DNA of 64,000 nucleotides, taken from contig NZ_CDCA01000011.1 of NCBI RefSeq assembly GCF_000820185.1, forward strand, positions 1-64,000, in the 5' to 3' direction. Positions 57,640-64,000 of the stretch are shown here, in pieces (the first letter of the stretch is position 1; every line of letters starts with the position of its first letter). A model generated the notes under the pieces. It was not told the DNA's origin, did not search any database, and saw nothing but the letters and a program-made list of their open reading frames with translations. This DNA comes from Aeromonas tecta. GTDB lineage: Bacteria; Pseudomonadota; Gammaproteobacteria; Enterobacterales; Aeromonadaceae. The translations under genes were made by a program, and so were the position numbers.

Positions 57640-59009
57640 TGATGCACAAACTATCCACACTGGGGCTCTGCCTCGCCGCCAGCCTGACCTTGAGTGCCTG
57701 CAGCCAGCAGAGCAGTTACCACAGACCCGAGCTTAGCGTGGCACCGAACTGGCAGCAGGCCAGCGAGGGGCTCACCCAGCAGCAGGCAGGCCTCTGGTGG
57801 CAAGGATTTAACGATCCCGCCCTCGACCGGCTGGTGACGGCCGTGCTGGCCGCCAACCCGGACATGCAGGTAGCGGGGCTCAAGTTGAAAAACGCCCTGC
57901 TCGGCGCCGATCTGGCCGATACCAACCGCACCCCCTCGGTCAACGCCAGCATCGGGGTCACCGGCAACAAGAACATGAAGGATGGCAGTGCCAGCAGCAA
58001 CCTGGGACCCTCCCTCACCCTAGGCTACGAGGTGGATCTGTGGGGCAAGCTGGCCTCTGTGCGGGATCAGGCAAGCTGGGAGGCGCAGGCCAGCGAGCAG
58101 GATCTGGCGGCCACCCGGCTGATGCTCATTGGCAAGGCGCTGGAGCAATACTGGCAGCTGGCCTACCTCGGCTCGGCCATCACCCTCGGCGAGCGTCAGC
58201 TGGCCAACTACAGCCGCGCCGAACAGCTGACCCAGGCCAAATATGCTGCCGGCGCCATCACCCGGCTCGATCTGGTGCAGGCCAGCCAGCAGAAGGCTGG
58301 CAAGCAGGCGGAGCTAGCCTCCCTCATCTTGCAGCGGGAACAGGCTGGCAATGCCCTGCGCCTGCTGCTCGGTCGCAGCAGCGGTCCGCTGGAATTTGCC
58401 CCGACCGCGCTGACGACGACCCCCATCCCGACGCTGGCGGTCGGCATTCCGGCCGACGTGCTGGCCCGCCGCCCCGATGTGCGCGCCGCCGAGCTGCGCC
58501 TTCGCAAGACCCTGGCCAGGGGAGATGAGATCCGCACCGGTTTTTATCCCTCCCTGAACCTGACCGGCAGTGCCAGCACCACCTCGGATACCCTGACCCA
58601 GGTGCTGAGTAACCCGGTGGGCACCCTGGGGGCGACCCTGGCCCTGCCCTTCCTCGAGTACAACAAGACCAGGCTCAGCATCGCCAGCTCCGAGCTCGAT
58701 TACCAGATAGCCGAAACCGAGTTTCGCAAGCAACTCTACGGCGCCCTGCTGGAGGTGGAAGATGGCTTGGCGGCTCGCCATCAGGGCGAGCAACGGCTGC
58801 ACTATCTGGCGCAGCAGCTGGGTTATGCGAAGGAGGCGGAGCGACTGGCCCAGGCGCGGTTCCAGGCCGGTGCCACCGGGGTGCAACCCTGGCTGGATGA
58901 GCAAAACAGGCTGTGGGATGCCGAGCTGAGCCTGCTGGCCCAACAGCAGAGCCAGCTCAATACCATGGCCGGGATCTACAAGGCGCTGGGGGGCAGCGAT
59001 CGGGGGTAA
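57636..59009 (+). CDS. Outer-membrane efflux lipoprotein (NodT/OprM type, TolC-like)
   Basis: 457 aa. Three ATGs run together (57636, 57639, 57642); the first overlaps the macB stop. The lipobox is SLTLSAC. TolC-fold motifs are duplicated: WWQGFNDPALDRLVTAVLAANPD, GYEVDLWGKLASVRDQA, AKYAAGAITRLDLVQA, VLARRPDVRAAE and AQARFQAGATG. It provides the outer-membrane channel for MacAB, and possibly for the AcrAB-type and Cus pumps of this window, which lack their own. Confidence 0.93.
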   Translation: MMMHKLSTLGLCLAASLTLSACSQQSSYHRPELSVAPNWQQASEGLTQQQAGLWWQGFNDPALDRLVTAVLAANPDMQVAGLKLKNALLGADLADTNRTPSVNASIGVTGNKNMKDGSASSNLGPSLTLGYEVDLWGKLASVRDQASWEAQASEQDLAATRLMLIGKALEQYWQLAYLGSAITLGERQLANYSRAEQLTQAKYAAGAITRLDLVQASQQKAGKQAELASLILQREQAGNALRLLLGRSSGPLEFAPTALTTTPIPTLAVGIPADVLARRPDVRAAELRLRKTLARGDEIRTGFYPSLNLTGSASTTSDTLTQVLSNPVGTLGATLALPFLEYNKTRLSIASSELDYQIAETEFRKQLYGALLEVEDGLAARHQGEQRLHYLAQQLGYAKEAERLAQARFQAGATGVQPWLDEQNRLWDAELSLLAQQQSQLNTMAGIYKALGGSDRG

Positions 59010-59040
59010 CGGGGCTCTTGCGTGCACATCATCCGCAGAG

Positions 59041-59063
59041 AGGGGGAATATTCCCCCTTTTTT
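59041..59063 (+). terminator. Terminator of the macAB-channel operon
   Basis: Palindromic AGGGGGAATATTCCCCCT followed by TTTTT, 31 bp after the channel gene stop. Confidence 0.9.
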
Positions 59064-59092
59064 CTTGCCGATTTCTTGTTCACAAAGCAATT

Positions 59093-59111
59093 GATAATAG
59101 TTTTCATTTGC
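59093..59111. promoter_or_regulatory. Fur box upstream of the siderophore-interacting protein gene
   Basis: GATAATAGTTTTCATTTGC matches 13 of 19 positions of the Fur consensus, including the GATAAT and TCATT halves, 38 bp before the start codon. Iron repression is therefore expected. Confidence 0.75.
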
Positions 59112-59148
59112 CTGAAAATGAGCGCCATTGCCTGTCAGGAGTACTCAT

Positions 59149-59955
59149 ATGTCACAGCCCGTCCCGGCCAATCGCCCTCGCCTGCTCACCGTCAAACATG
59201 TTCATGATGTGGGCCCGCACCTGCGCCGACTCTGTCTGACCAGCCCGGAACTGGCAGATTATCCCTTCAGTTGTGGCGGCGCCCACATCAAGATCATGCT
59301 GCCCCAGGCTGGGCAACAACATATCGTGCTGCCAACACCGGGTCCCAAGGGGCCTCGCTGGGAAGACTCGAGCCAGAAACCCATCATCCGTACCTTTACC
59401 GTCCGCGCCTTTCGCCGTGAGGCGCTGGAGCTGGATATCGACTTCGCCCTGCATGGCGACATCGGCCCCGCCAGCCGCTTTGCCCTGCATGCCAAGCCCG
59501 GCGATCAGTTAGGCATCTCGGGCCCCGGTGGCCCGGATCCCATGCTGCAAGTGGCCGAACACTATTACATGGTGGGGGATCTCACCTCCCTGCCCGCCAT
59601 CAGCGCCATGGCCGAGGCCATGCCTGCCGAGGCTCAGGGTCATATCGCCCTGCTGGTACCCCATCAGGAAGATGTGCAGGATCTGTCGCTGCCAAGCGGG
59701 GTCAGTCTGCGCTGGTTTGTCGGCTCTCCCGAGCAAACCGAGCCCCTGGTGAGCTATTTCACCGCCCTGCCCATGGCGTCGGAGCAGAGCTATTTCTGGT
59801 TCGGCGGGGAAGAGGGGCTGGTGGTACCGCTGCGTCGTCATGTCAGGCGAACCCTGGACGTCGACCGCCAGCGGGTCTATGCGGTGCCCTACTGGCGCAG
59901 CGGCAAGGATGAAGATGCCTATCATCAGGACAGGCACGTGGTGATGGACAGCTGA
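59149..59955 (+). CDS. Siderophore-interacting protein (ferric-siderophore reductase, ViuB/SIP family)
   Basis: 268 aa from the ATG at 59149 with CAGGAG upstream. The N-terminal FAD domain carries the flavin motif PIIRTFTVRAF (R-x-Y/F-T/S) and the HGDIGPASRFA stretch. A NAD(P)H-binding SIP domain follows (YYMVGDLTSLPAISAMAEAM, SYFWFGGEEG). The enzyme reduces cytosolic ferric siderophores to release iron. It is preceded by a Fur box and the terminator of the exporter operon, so it forms its own iron-regulated unit. Confidence 0.9.
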   Translation: MSQPVPANRPRLLTVKHVHDVGPHLRRLCLTSPELADYPFSCGGAHIKIMLPQAGQQHIVLPTPGPKGPRWEDSSQKPIIRTFTVRAFRREALELDIDFALHGDIGPASRFALHAKPGDQLGISGPGGPDPMLQVAEHYYMVGDLTSLPAISAMAEAMPAEAQGHIALLVPHQEDVQDLSLPSGVSLRWFVGSPEQTEPLVSYFTALPMASEQSYFWFGGEEGLVVPLRRHVRRTLDVDRQRVYAVPYWRSGKDEDAYHQDRHVVMDS

Positions 59956-60097
59956 CAGACTCTATTTTCCCTATATAAATCAGGTCTATCGCTCATAAGT
60001 GTCAGGCCTGATTGCAATCTGGTTTCCACTCTTTTTTTCCCCTCCCCCCCATCTTGGTGATCTCCTCACCAGCGCTTGCATTCCCGATAGACAACAA

Positions 60098-60116
60098 GAT
60101 AATGATAATCACTCTC
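60098..60116. promoter_or_regulatory. Strong Fur box upstream of the DAHP synthase gene
   Basis: GATAATGATAATCACTCTC matches 17 of 19 positions of the Fur consensus GATAATGATAATCATTATC, 98 bp before the start codon. Confidence 0.88.
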
Positions 60117-60213
60117 AATAAAGTGATGTGTCATTGCGCCCTAACCCCCTGAGACTCAGGGGCCGGATCCACAAGCACCTCATTCACCCCCCAGGTACAG
60201 CAAGGTAATCCAG

Positions 60214-61320
60214 ATGGCAGTTTTGAATTCGGTAATGCGCGCCTTCGCGGTTGAGGCTCTCCCCACTCCTGCCGACCTGTTGGCACTGCACCCTTGCCCT
60301 GACGACATGGCGGGGCAGATTGAGCGGCACCGTCATCAGGTTCGTCAGATCCTGACCGGAGCAGACGATCGGTTGCTGGTGGTAGTCGGCCCCTGCTCCA
60401 TCCACGATCCCCTCGCCGCGCTCGATTATGCGCGGCGCCTGGCGAGGCTCGCGGTGGAATATCAGGACCGCCTGCTGATCGTGATGCGCACCTATTTCGA
60501 GAAGCCCCGCACCACGGTCGGCTGGAAGGGGTTGGTATTCGATCCCCATCTCGATGGCAGCAACGACATCGGCCAGGGCCTGCGGCTGGCACGCCAGCTG
60601 CTGCTCGACATCAACCAGCTGGGGCTGGCCACCGCCACCGAGTTCCTCGATACCACCAGCTTCCTCTACCTAGCCGATCTCATCAGCTGGGGCGCCATAG
60701 GGGCGCGTACCACCGAATCCCAGGTGCACCGGCAGCTCGCCTCGGCCCTGCCCTGTCCCGTTGGCTTCAAGAACGGCACCGACGGCAACATCCGGGTGGC
60801 TATCGACGCCATCCAGGCCAGCGAGGCGTCCCACTTGTTTACCGCGCCCGGTAGCCAGGGCGGCATCGTCGTTATCAAGAGTGAAGGCAACCCGAGCGGG
60901 CACATCATCTTGCGTGGCGGTACACTCCCGAACTACCACCAGAGCGACGTGGAAGAGGCGGCCGAGCGACTGGCACGCCAGGGGCTCAACCATCGCCTGA
61001 TGGTGGATTGCAGCCACGGCAACAGCCAGAAGCAGCACAAGAACCAGATAAGGGTCGCTGGCGAGCTCTGCCGTCAGCTGAGCGAGGGGAGCGACGCCGT
61101 CGCCGCCGTCATGGTCGAGAGCTTCTTGCAAGGAGGCAGCCAGAAACCGGCGCCGCTGAGCGAGCTGCAATACGGCCTGTCGGTCACCGACGCCTGCCTG
61201 TGCTGGGATGACAGCCAGACGCTGCTGACCATGCTGGCCGAGGCGGTCGAGGCTCGTCGCCATGCCAACAAGTGCTCACCAAAGCCCATCCGCAATAAAG
61301 ATACCCAGCCAGTCAGTTAA
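60214..61320 (+). CDS. 3-deoxy-7-phosphoheptulonate (DAHP) synthase, class I, Fur-regulated
   Basis: 368 aa from the ATG at 60214. It condenses phosphoenolpyruvate and erythrose 4-phosphate, the first step to chorismate. Motifs: VVGPCSIHDPLAA, RTYFEKPRTTVGWKGL, GARTTESQVHRQLASAL, GFKNGTDGN, LRGG and the metal-site VDCSHGNS. The AroF/G/H-type length fits. The Fur box upstream instead of a TyrR or Trp site suggests it boosts chorismate for a catecholate siderophore under iron starvation (inference). The neighbouring siderophore reductase supports this. Confidence 0.93.
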   Translation: MAVLNSVMRAFAVEALPTPADLLALHPCPDDMAGQIERHRHQVRQILTGADDRLLVVVGPCSIHDPLAALDYARRLARLAVEYQDRLLIVMRTYFEKPRTTVGWKGLVFDPHLDGSNDIGQGLRLARQLLLDINQLGLATATEFLDTTSFLYLADLISWGAIGARTTESQVHRQLASALPCPVGFKNGTDGNIRVAIDAIQASEASHLFTAPGSQGGIVVIKSEGNPSGHIILRGGTLPNYHQSDVEEAAERLARQGLNHRLMVDCSHGNSQKQHKNQIRVAGELCRQLSEGSDAVAAVMVESFLQGGSQKPAPLSELQYGLSVTDACLCWDDSQTLLTMLAEAVEARRHANKCSPKPIRNKDTQPVS

Positions 61321-61340
61321 TCTGGGGCCTATTTATCAGC

Positions 61341-61362
61341 ACGGGGCCGCCATAGGCCCCGT
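61341..61362 (+). terminator. Probable terminator of the DAHP synthase gene
   Basis: 8-bp stem ACGGGGCC / GGCCCCGT with a 6-nt loop, 20 bp after the stop; followed by ATTACG rather than a T-run. Confidence 0.6.
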
Positions 61363-61755
61363 ATTACGACCCTTGTCCAAGTCCTGATAACATCAATATG
61401 CTTTGATACTTGGGTGTCAAATAGACCAGAGATAACGAAATAAAATAGAATTGCCCACTCTTCTGGTTTCCCATGTGAAACGAGAGGTGATCCTCAGAGA
61501 GGAGTGCAACTAATCATCTGCTATTTCATCACACCGCACCGCCCCCCAATTTGTCATACCGACGCCACCCACGATAACAAATGGGCTATATGAGTCCTCG
61601 CTAAATTGCAGATGAGGGAAGCTTGAATGAGGGGGAGATAGCTTACTGTCGATGGCAGTCTTTTCTTATTGCCCTATGGTAGCCATGGCTATTTCAGATT
61701 TGCACACAAGTTCCCTCTACAAGCAACCGCCATCTTTTCACCGAATGTTACAAAT
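61363..61755. other. AT-rich intergenic region between DAHP synthase and hns
   Basis: About 390 bp of low GC between two terminators, so probably untranscribed by the flanking genes. No reading frame, repeat or RNA gene was recognised. A small RNA cannot be excluded. Confidence 0.4.
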
Positions 61756-61784
61756 AATAATGCCGCCCAGAAGGCGGCATTATT
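61756..61784 (-). terminator. Terminator of hns
   Basis: 12-bp stem AATAATGCCGCC / GGCGGCATTATT with a 5-nt loop. On the minus strand it is followed by ATTTG, 18 bp after the hns stop. Confidence 0.9.
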
Positions 61785-61802
61785 GATGATCAGGCTGAAT
61801 GC

Positions 61803-62210
61803 TTAGATCAGGAAATCATTCAGATCCTTGCCCAGCGCAACTTGCTCGGCAATGGCTTTAGGCATACGGCCCTGACCGGTCCAGGTTTTTTCCTGGCCAT
61901 CTTCCTGATACTTGTACTTGGCCGGACGCGGAGCACGCTTGCTCTTGGCGGCGCCAGTGGCGGCCGGAGCGGCTACGCTGCCGATCAGCTCACGCGGGTC
62001 GATACCAGCTTGCTGCAGCATCTCGGTGAACTCGCTCAGCTTGCGCTGACGCTCTTCCTGCTCGGCACGCTCTTGTTCAACAGACTCGGCACGCTCGTTA
62101 TATACCAAGTCAAACTTTTCTTTCGCTTCTTGCAGTTGCTCAAACGGCAGTTCACGAATGGCAGCGCGCAAGCTGCGAATGTTCAGCAGAACTTTCAGAA
62201 ACTCGTTCAT
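61803..62210 (-). CDS. hns: H-NS family nucleoid-structuring protein
   Basis: 135 aa. The N-terminal helical oligomerisation domain (about residues 1-70: LLNIRSLRAAIRELPFEQLQEAKEKFDLVYNE broken) and a Pro/Ala linker lead to the C-terminal AT-hook-like DNA-binding motif TWTGQGRMPKAI (E. coli TWTGQGRTPAVI). It silences AT-rich and acquired DNA. GAGGAAG precedes the ATG. It is monocistronic with a strong terminator. Confidence 0.93.
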   Translation of the reverse strand: MNEFLKVLLNIRSLRAAIRELPFEQLQEAKEKFDLVYNERAESVEQERAEQEERQRKLSEFTEMLQQAGIDPRELIGSVAAPAATGAAKSKRAPRPAKYKYQEDGQEKTWTGQGRMPKAIAEQVALGKDLNDFLI

Positions 62211-62630
62211 TACTTCCTCACAGAATTATTTTTGTATGTCACAGGGATAGCACAGTTTGAGAATAGCATGGCGACTCGATAACAACATAATCATTTTATA
62301 ATCCACTCCAGATTTTTGACAACCTCATGACGCTTATTTGTTGTCGTTAATTCATGCTGTTGCATTAAATGAAAAACAGGACATGCAGACATTATTTTCC
62401 TGCTGCATTTGTTAACCGCGGCCAACGCCCCATCCGGGGTTTCCATCGATGTCAGCATTCTAAGGGCAGCAGCCAAAGCCGGAATATGACAGAGCATCAG
62501 GTCTTCATTGGCTCACCGCCATGAGCCTCTGATGTACACCTAATTGCTGTCTGAATGAAAATAGACCGGGCACGGTACCGACATAACCCCTCGGCGCTGA
62601 ACCCGATCTCCCTGCTCGTCAACGTGGCAC
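62211..62630. other. Intergenic region upstream of hns and downstream of dsdC
   Basis: About 420 bp, AT-rich next to hns (62220-62350), where hns promoter and autoregulatory sites are expected. Short frames on the minus strand (for example 62291-62497) have no recognisable product. No dsdC terminator hairpin was identified. Confidence 0.4.
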
Positions 62631-63563
62631 CTATGCCTGAGCGCTGATCCAGTCGATAAAGGCCTGGATCTTGGGACACTGGCGATTGGGGAGTGTGGCT
62701 AGGTAATACCGCTGCTCGCAGCGCACTTCCTTGCCCGGGAAAGGGGCCACCAGCTCATTGCGCTCCAGCCGCTGGCGCACCAGATTCTGGCGGCCCATGG
62801 CCACCCCCGCATGATTCATGGCGGCGATGATGGCCAAGTCGGAGCGATCAAACCCCATGCTCGACTGACAGGACTCGAGGGAGATGCCGGATTGACGGGC
62901 CCAGCTCCCCCACTCGTCGGTGTCCGAGTCATGGCCCCAAGCTTGCCTGTCGTGCAGCAAACGGCAGCGTGGCAGATTGTCCGGGTTATTTAGCAGTTGA
63001 TGCTGCTTCGCATATTCCGGGCTGCACACCGGCACCATGTATTCATCCATCAGCGGATGAATGGCGAGCCGCTCCGGCATCTTGTCATCAAAATAGAGTG
63101 TCACGTCGATGCCATAACCGTGCAGGTTGATGTTCTCGTTGCCGGTCATGATGTTGAGATCGATCTGGGGATGCAGGCGGGAGAAATCTGCGAGCCTCGG
63201 CACCAGCCAGCACTGGGCGATGGAGGGGCGAGAATAGACGGTCAGGGAGCCTGACAGCTCCTGATGCTTGATCTCCAGGATCTCCTGATTGATGAACTCA
63301 AGGGACGACTTGAGCGCCCAGAAGACACGCTGTCCCTCCGCCGTCAGCTCCACCCTGCGATGAAAACGCTGGAACAGCTTGAAACCGAGCTCTTCCTCGA
63401 GGGCGCTTATTCTGTGGCTTACCGCACTCGGGCTGAGCGCCAGTTCATCCGCCGCGAGGGCAAAGGAGCAGTGACGGGCCGCCGCCTCGAAGGTGTGCAG
63501 CTTGGCGAGCTGATAGCCATTGAGCAGCTTGTTTCTCGGCACATAGTGCTCTTCGGTATACAT
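62631..63563 (-). CDS. dsdC: D-serine deaminase transcriptional activator DsdC (LysR family)
   Basis: 310 aa. N-terminal helix-turn-helix region HTFEAAARHCSFALAADELALSPSAVSHRI and the run GSLTVYSRPSIAQCWLVP are nearly identical to recalled E. coli DsdC, as are LLHDRQAWGHDS and GFDRSDLAIIAAMNHAGVAMGR. DsdC activates dsdXA in response to D-serine. It is divergent from dsdX, the E. coli arrangement. Confidence 0.95.
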   Translation of the reverse strand: MYTEEHYVPRNKLLNGYQLAKLHTFEAAARHCSFALAADELALSPSAVSHRISALEEELGFKLFQRFHRRVELTAEGQRVFWALKSSLEFINQEILEIKHQELSGSLTVYSRPSIAQCWLVPRLADFSRLHPQIDLNIMTGNENINLHGYGIDVTLYFDDKMPERLAIHPLMDEYMVPVCSPEYAKQHQLLNNPDNLPRCRLLHDRQAWGHDSDTDEWGSWARQSGISLESCQSSMGFDRSDLAIIAAMNHAGVAMGRQNLVRQRLERNELVAPFPGKEVRCEQRYYLATLPNRQCPKIQAFIDWISAQA

Positions 63564-63793
63564 CCGTCGTCCTCCTCATCGGGCCAGGATCGGCGTCATC
63601 ATATCCCGACAAGCTCGACTTAGGATGCTTATACCGAATCCAAATCACAAAATCATGGCTAAATGTGATGAATGTGGCAGCTTTGCATCAATCCAGTTCA
63701 TCCAATACGCCATTTTCATCATTTGTCAGCCCCCCGCCATTTTCGTTCAATAAGTGCCTACATCATCACTCATCATCCATGTCGGGGCGCAGT

Positions 63794-64000
63794 ATGAATT
63801 CTGAAGTGTGGGTCGTCGGTACCTTGCTGACTAGCATCATCCTGATCGTCTTCACCATAGTGAAGGGCAAAGTACATCCCTTCCTCGCCCTGCTGCTGGC
63901 GAGCTTCTATGTCGGCACCATGATGGGGATGAACCCGGTCAAGATGGTCAATGCCATGGAAGAAGGCATAGGCGGCACCCTGGGCTTTCTCGCCGCCGTC
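63794..64000 (+). CDS. dsdX: D-serine/gluconate-type permease DsdX (5' part, runs off the window)
   Basis: 69 codons visible, beginning MNSEVWVVGTLLTSIILIV, close to E. coli DsdX (MHSQIWVVSTLLISIVLIV). HPFLALLLASFYVGTMMGM and GIGGTLGFLAAV are the first two membrane segments of the GntP permease family. It imports D-serine. dsdA, the deaminase, would be expected beyond the right edge. The ribosome binding site is weak. Confidence 0.95.
   Translation, partial: MNSEVWVVGTLLTSIILIVFTIVKGKVHPFLALLLASFYVGTMMGMNPVKMVNAMEEGIGGTLGFLAAV

Noticed and set aside
62291-62679. Two short minus-strand frames between hns and dsdC
   Set aside because: No ribosome binding site or recognisable product; they lie in the hns upstream region.

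Overview
The window reads as chromosomal DNA of a gammaproteobacterium, most likely Aeromonas. This rests on high GC, Enterobacteria/Vibrio-like gene sets (tauABCD, cyoABCDE-yajR, grpE/dnaK/dnaJ, nadK, recN, hns, dsdC-dsdX), and protein sequences close to but clearly distinct from E. coli. It is an inference from recognised protein sequence, not a database match. No tRNA, rRNA, CRISPR array, IS element or prophage was recognised.

Layout. 1-2781 is the open 3' end of a large type-I-secreted adhesin-like gene with a von Willebrand A domain. 2987-4090 is a TPR/DUF218 envelope protein, followed by an 8-copy 9-bp repeat. 4542-8100 is tauABCD (taurine uptake and desulfonation). 8175-15037 (minus strand) holds a DUF1428 gene, yajR and the complete cytochrome bo3 operon cyoABCDE. 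15.6-20 kb holds small metabolic and stress genes: an AhpD-like protein with a divergent LysR regulator, DUF3634, a nucleoside hydrolase, a HutD-like protein and azurin. 20.3-25.2 kb holds apbE, a receiver-TPR protein, a pentapeptide/K+-channel fusion and xthA. 25.5-29.8 kb is an AcrAB-type drug pump. 30.0-35.9 kb is a copper/silver efflux operon (unknown Met/His/Cys-rich protein, CusB, CusA, CusF) behind a near-canonical CueR-type promoter. 36.3-37.9 kb is a secreted GH18 protein. 38.1-42.0 kb (minus) holds a group II PLP decarboxylase, lplA and two half-size YeeE/YedE transporters. 42.4-43.8 kb holds a small ACT-like protein and an MgtC/SapB protein. 43.9-47.9 kb (minus) holds grpE, dnaK and dnaJ, with consensus sigma-32 promoters ahead of grpE and dnaK. 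48.1-54.1 kb holds nadK, a GGDEF protein, recN with a LexA box, a DHH-type inorganic pyrophosphatase and a universal stress protein. 54.3-59.0 kb is a macA-macB-tolC-like tripartite exporter. 59.1-61.3 kb holds two genes each behind a Fur box: a siderophore-interacting reductase and a DAHP synthase. 61.8-64.0 kb holds hns, dsdC and the start of dsdX.

The most unusual signal is a repeated junction design. Between tauC and tauD, and again between cusB and cusA, there is a short reading frame whose N-terminus is a diverged copy of the downstream protein's N-terminus. Its ATG overlaps the upstream stop as ATGA, and its own stop overlaps the true downstream ATG as ATGA. The spacing between decoy and true start is 128 bp and 80 bp, both equal to 2 modulo 3, which is what double-ended coupling requires. 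Other short duplications in the window are a 75-bp in-frame repeat in the MacB linker, a 9-bp x8 array and a 9-bp repeat in the copper-operon leader gene. Other points to check are a 13-bp inverted repeat that would bury the tauA ribosome binding site, a CusF whose usual tryptophan ligand is methionine, and a Fur-controlled DAHP synthase that may feed catecholate siderophore synthesis.
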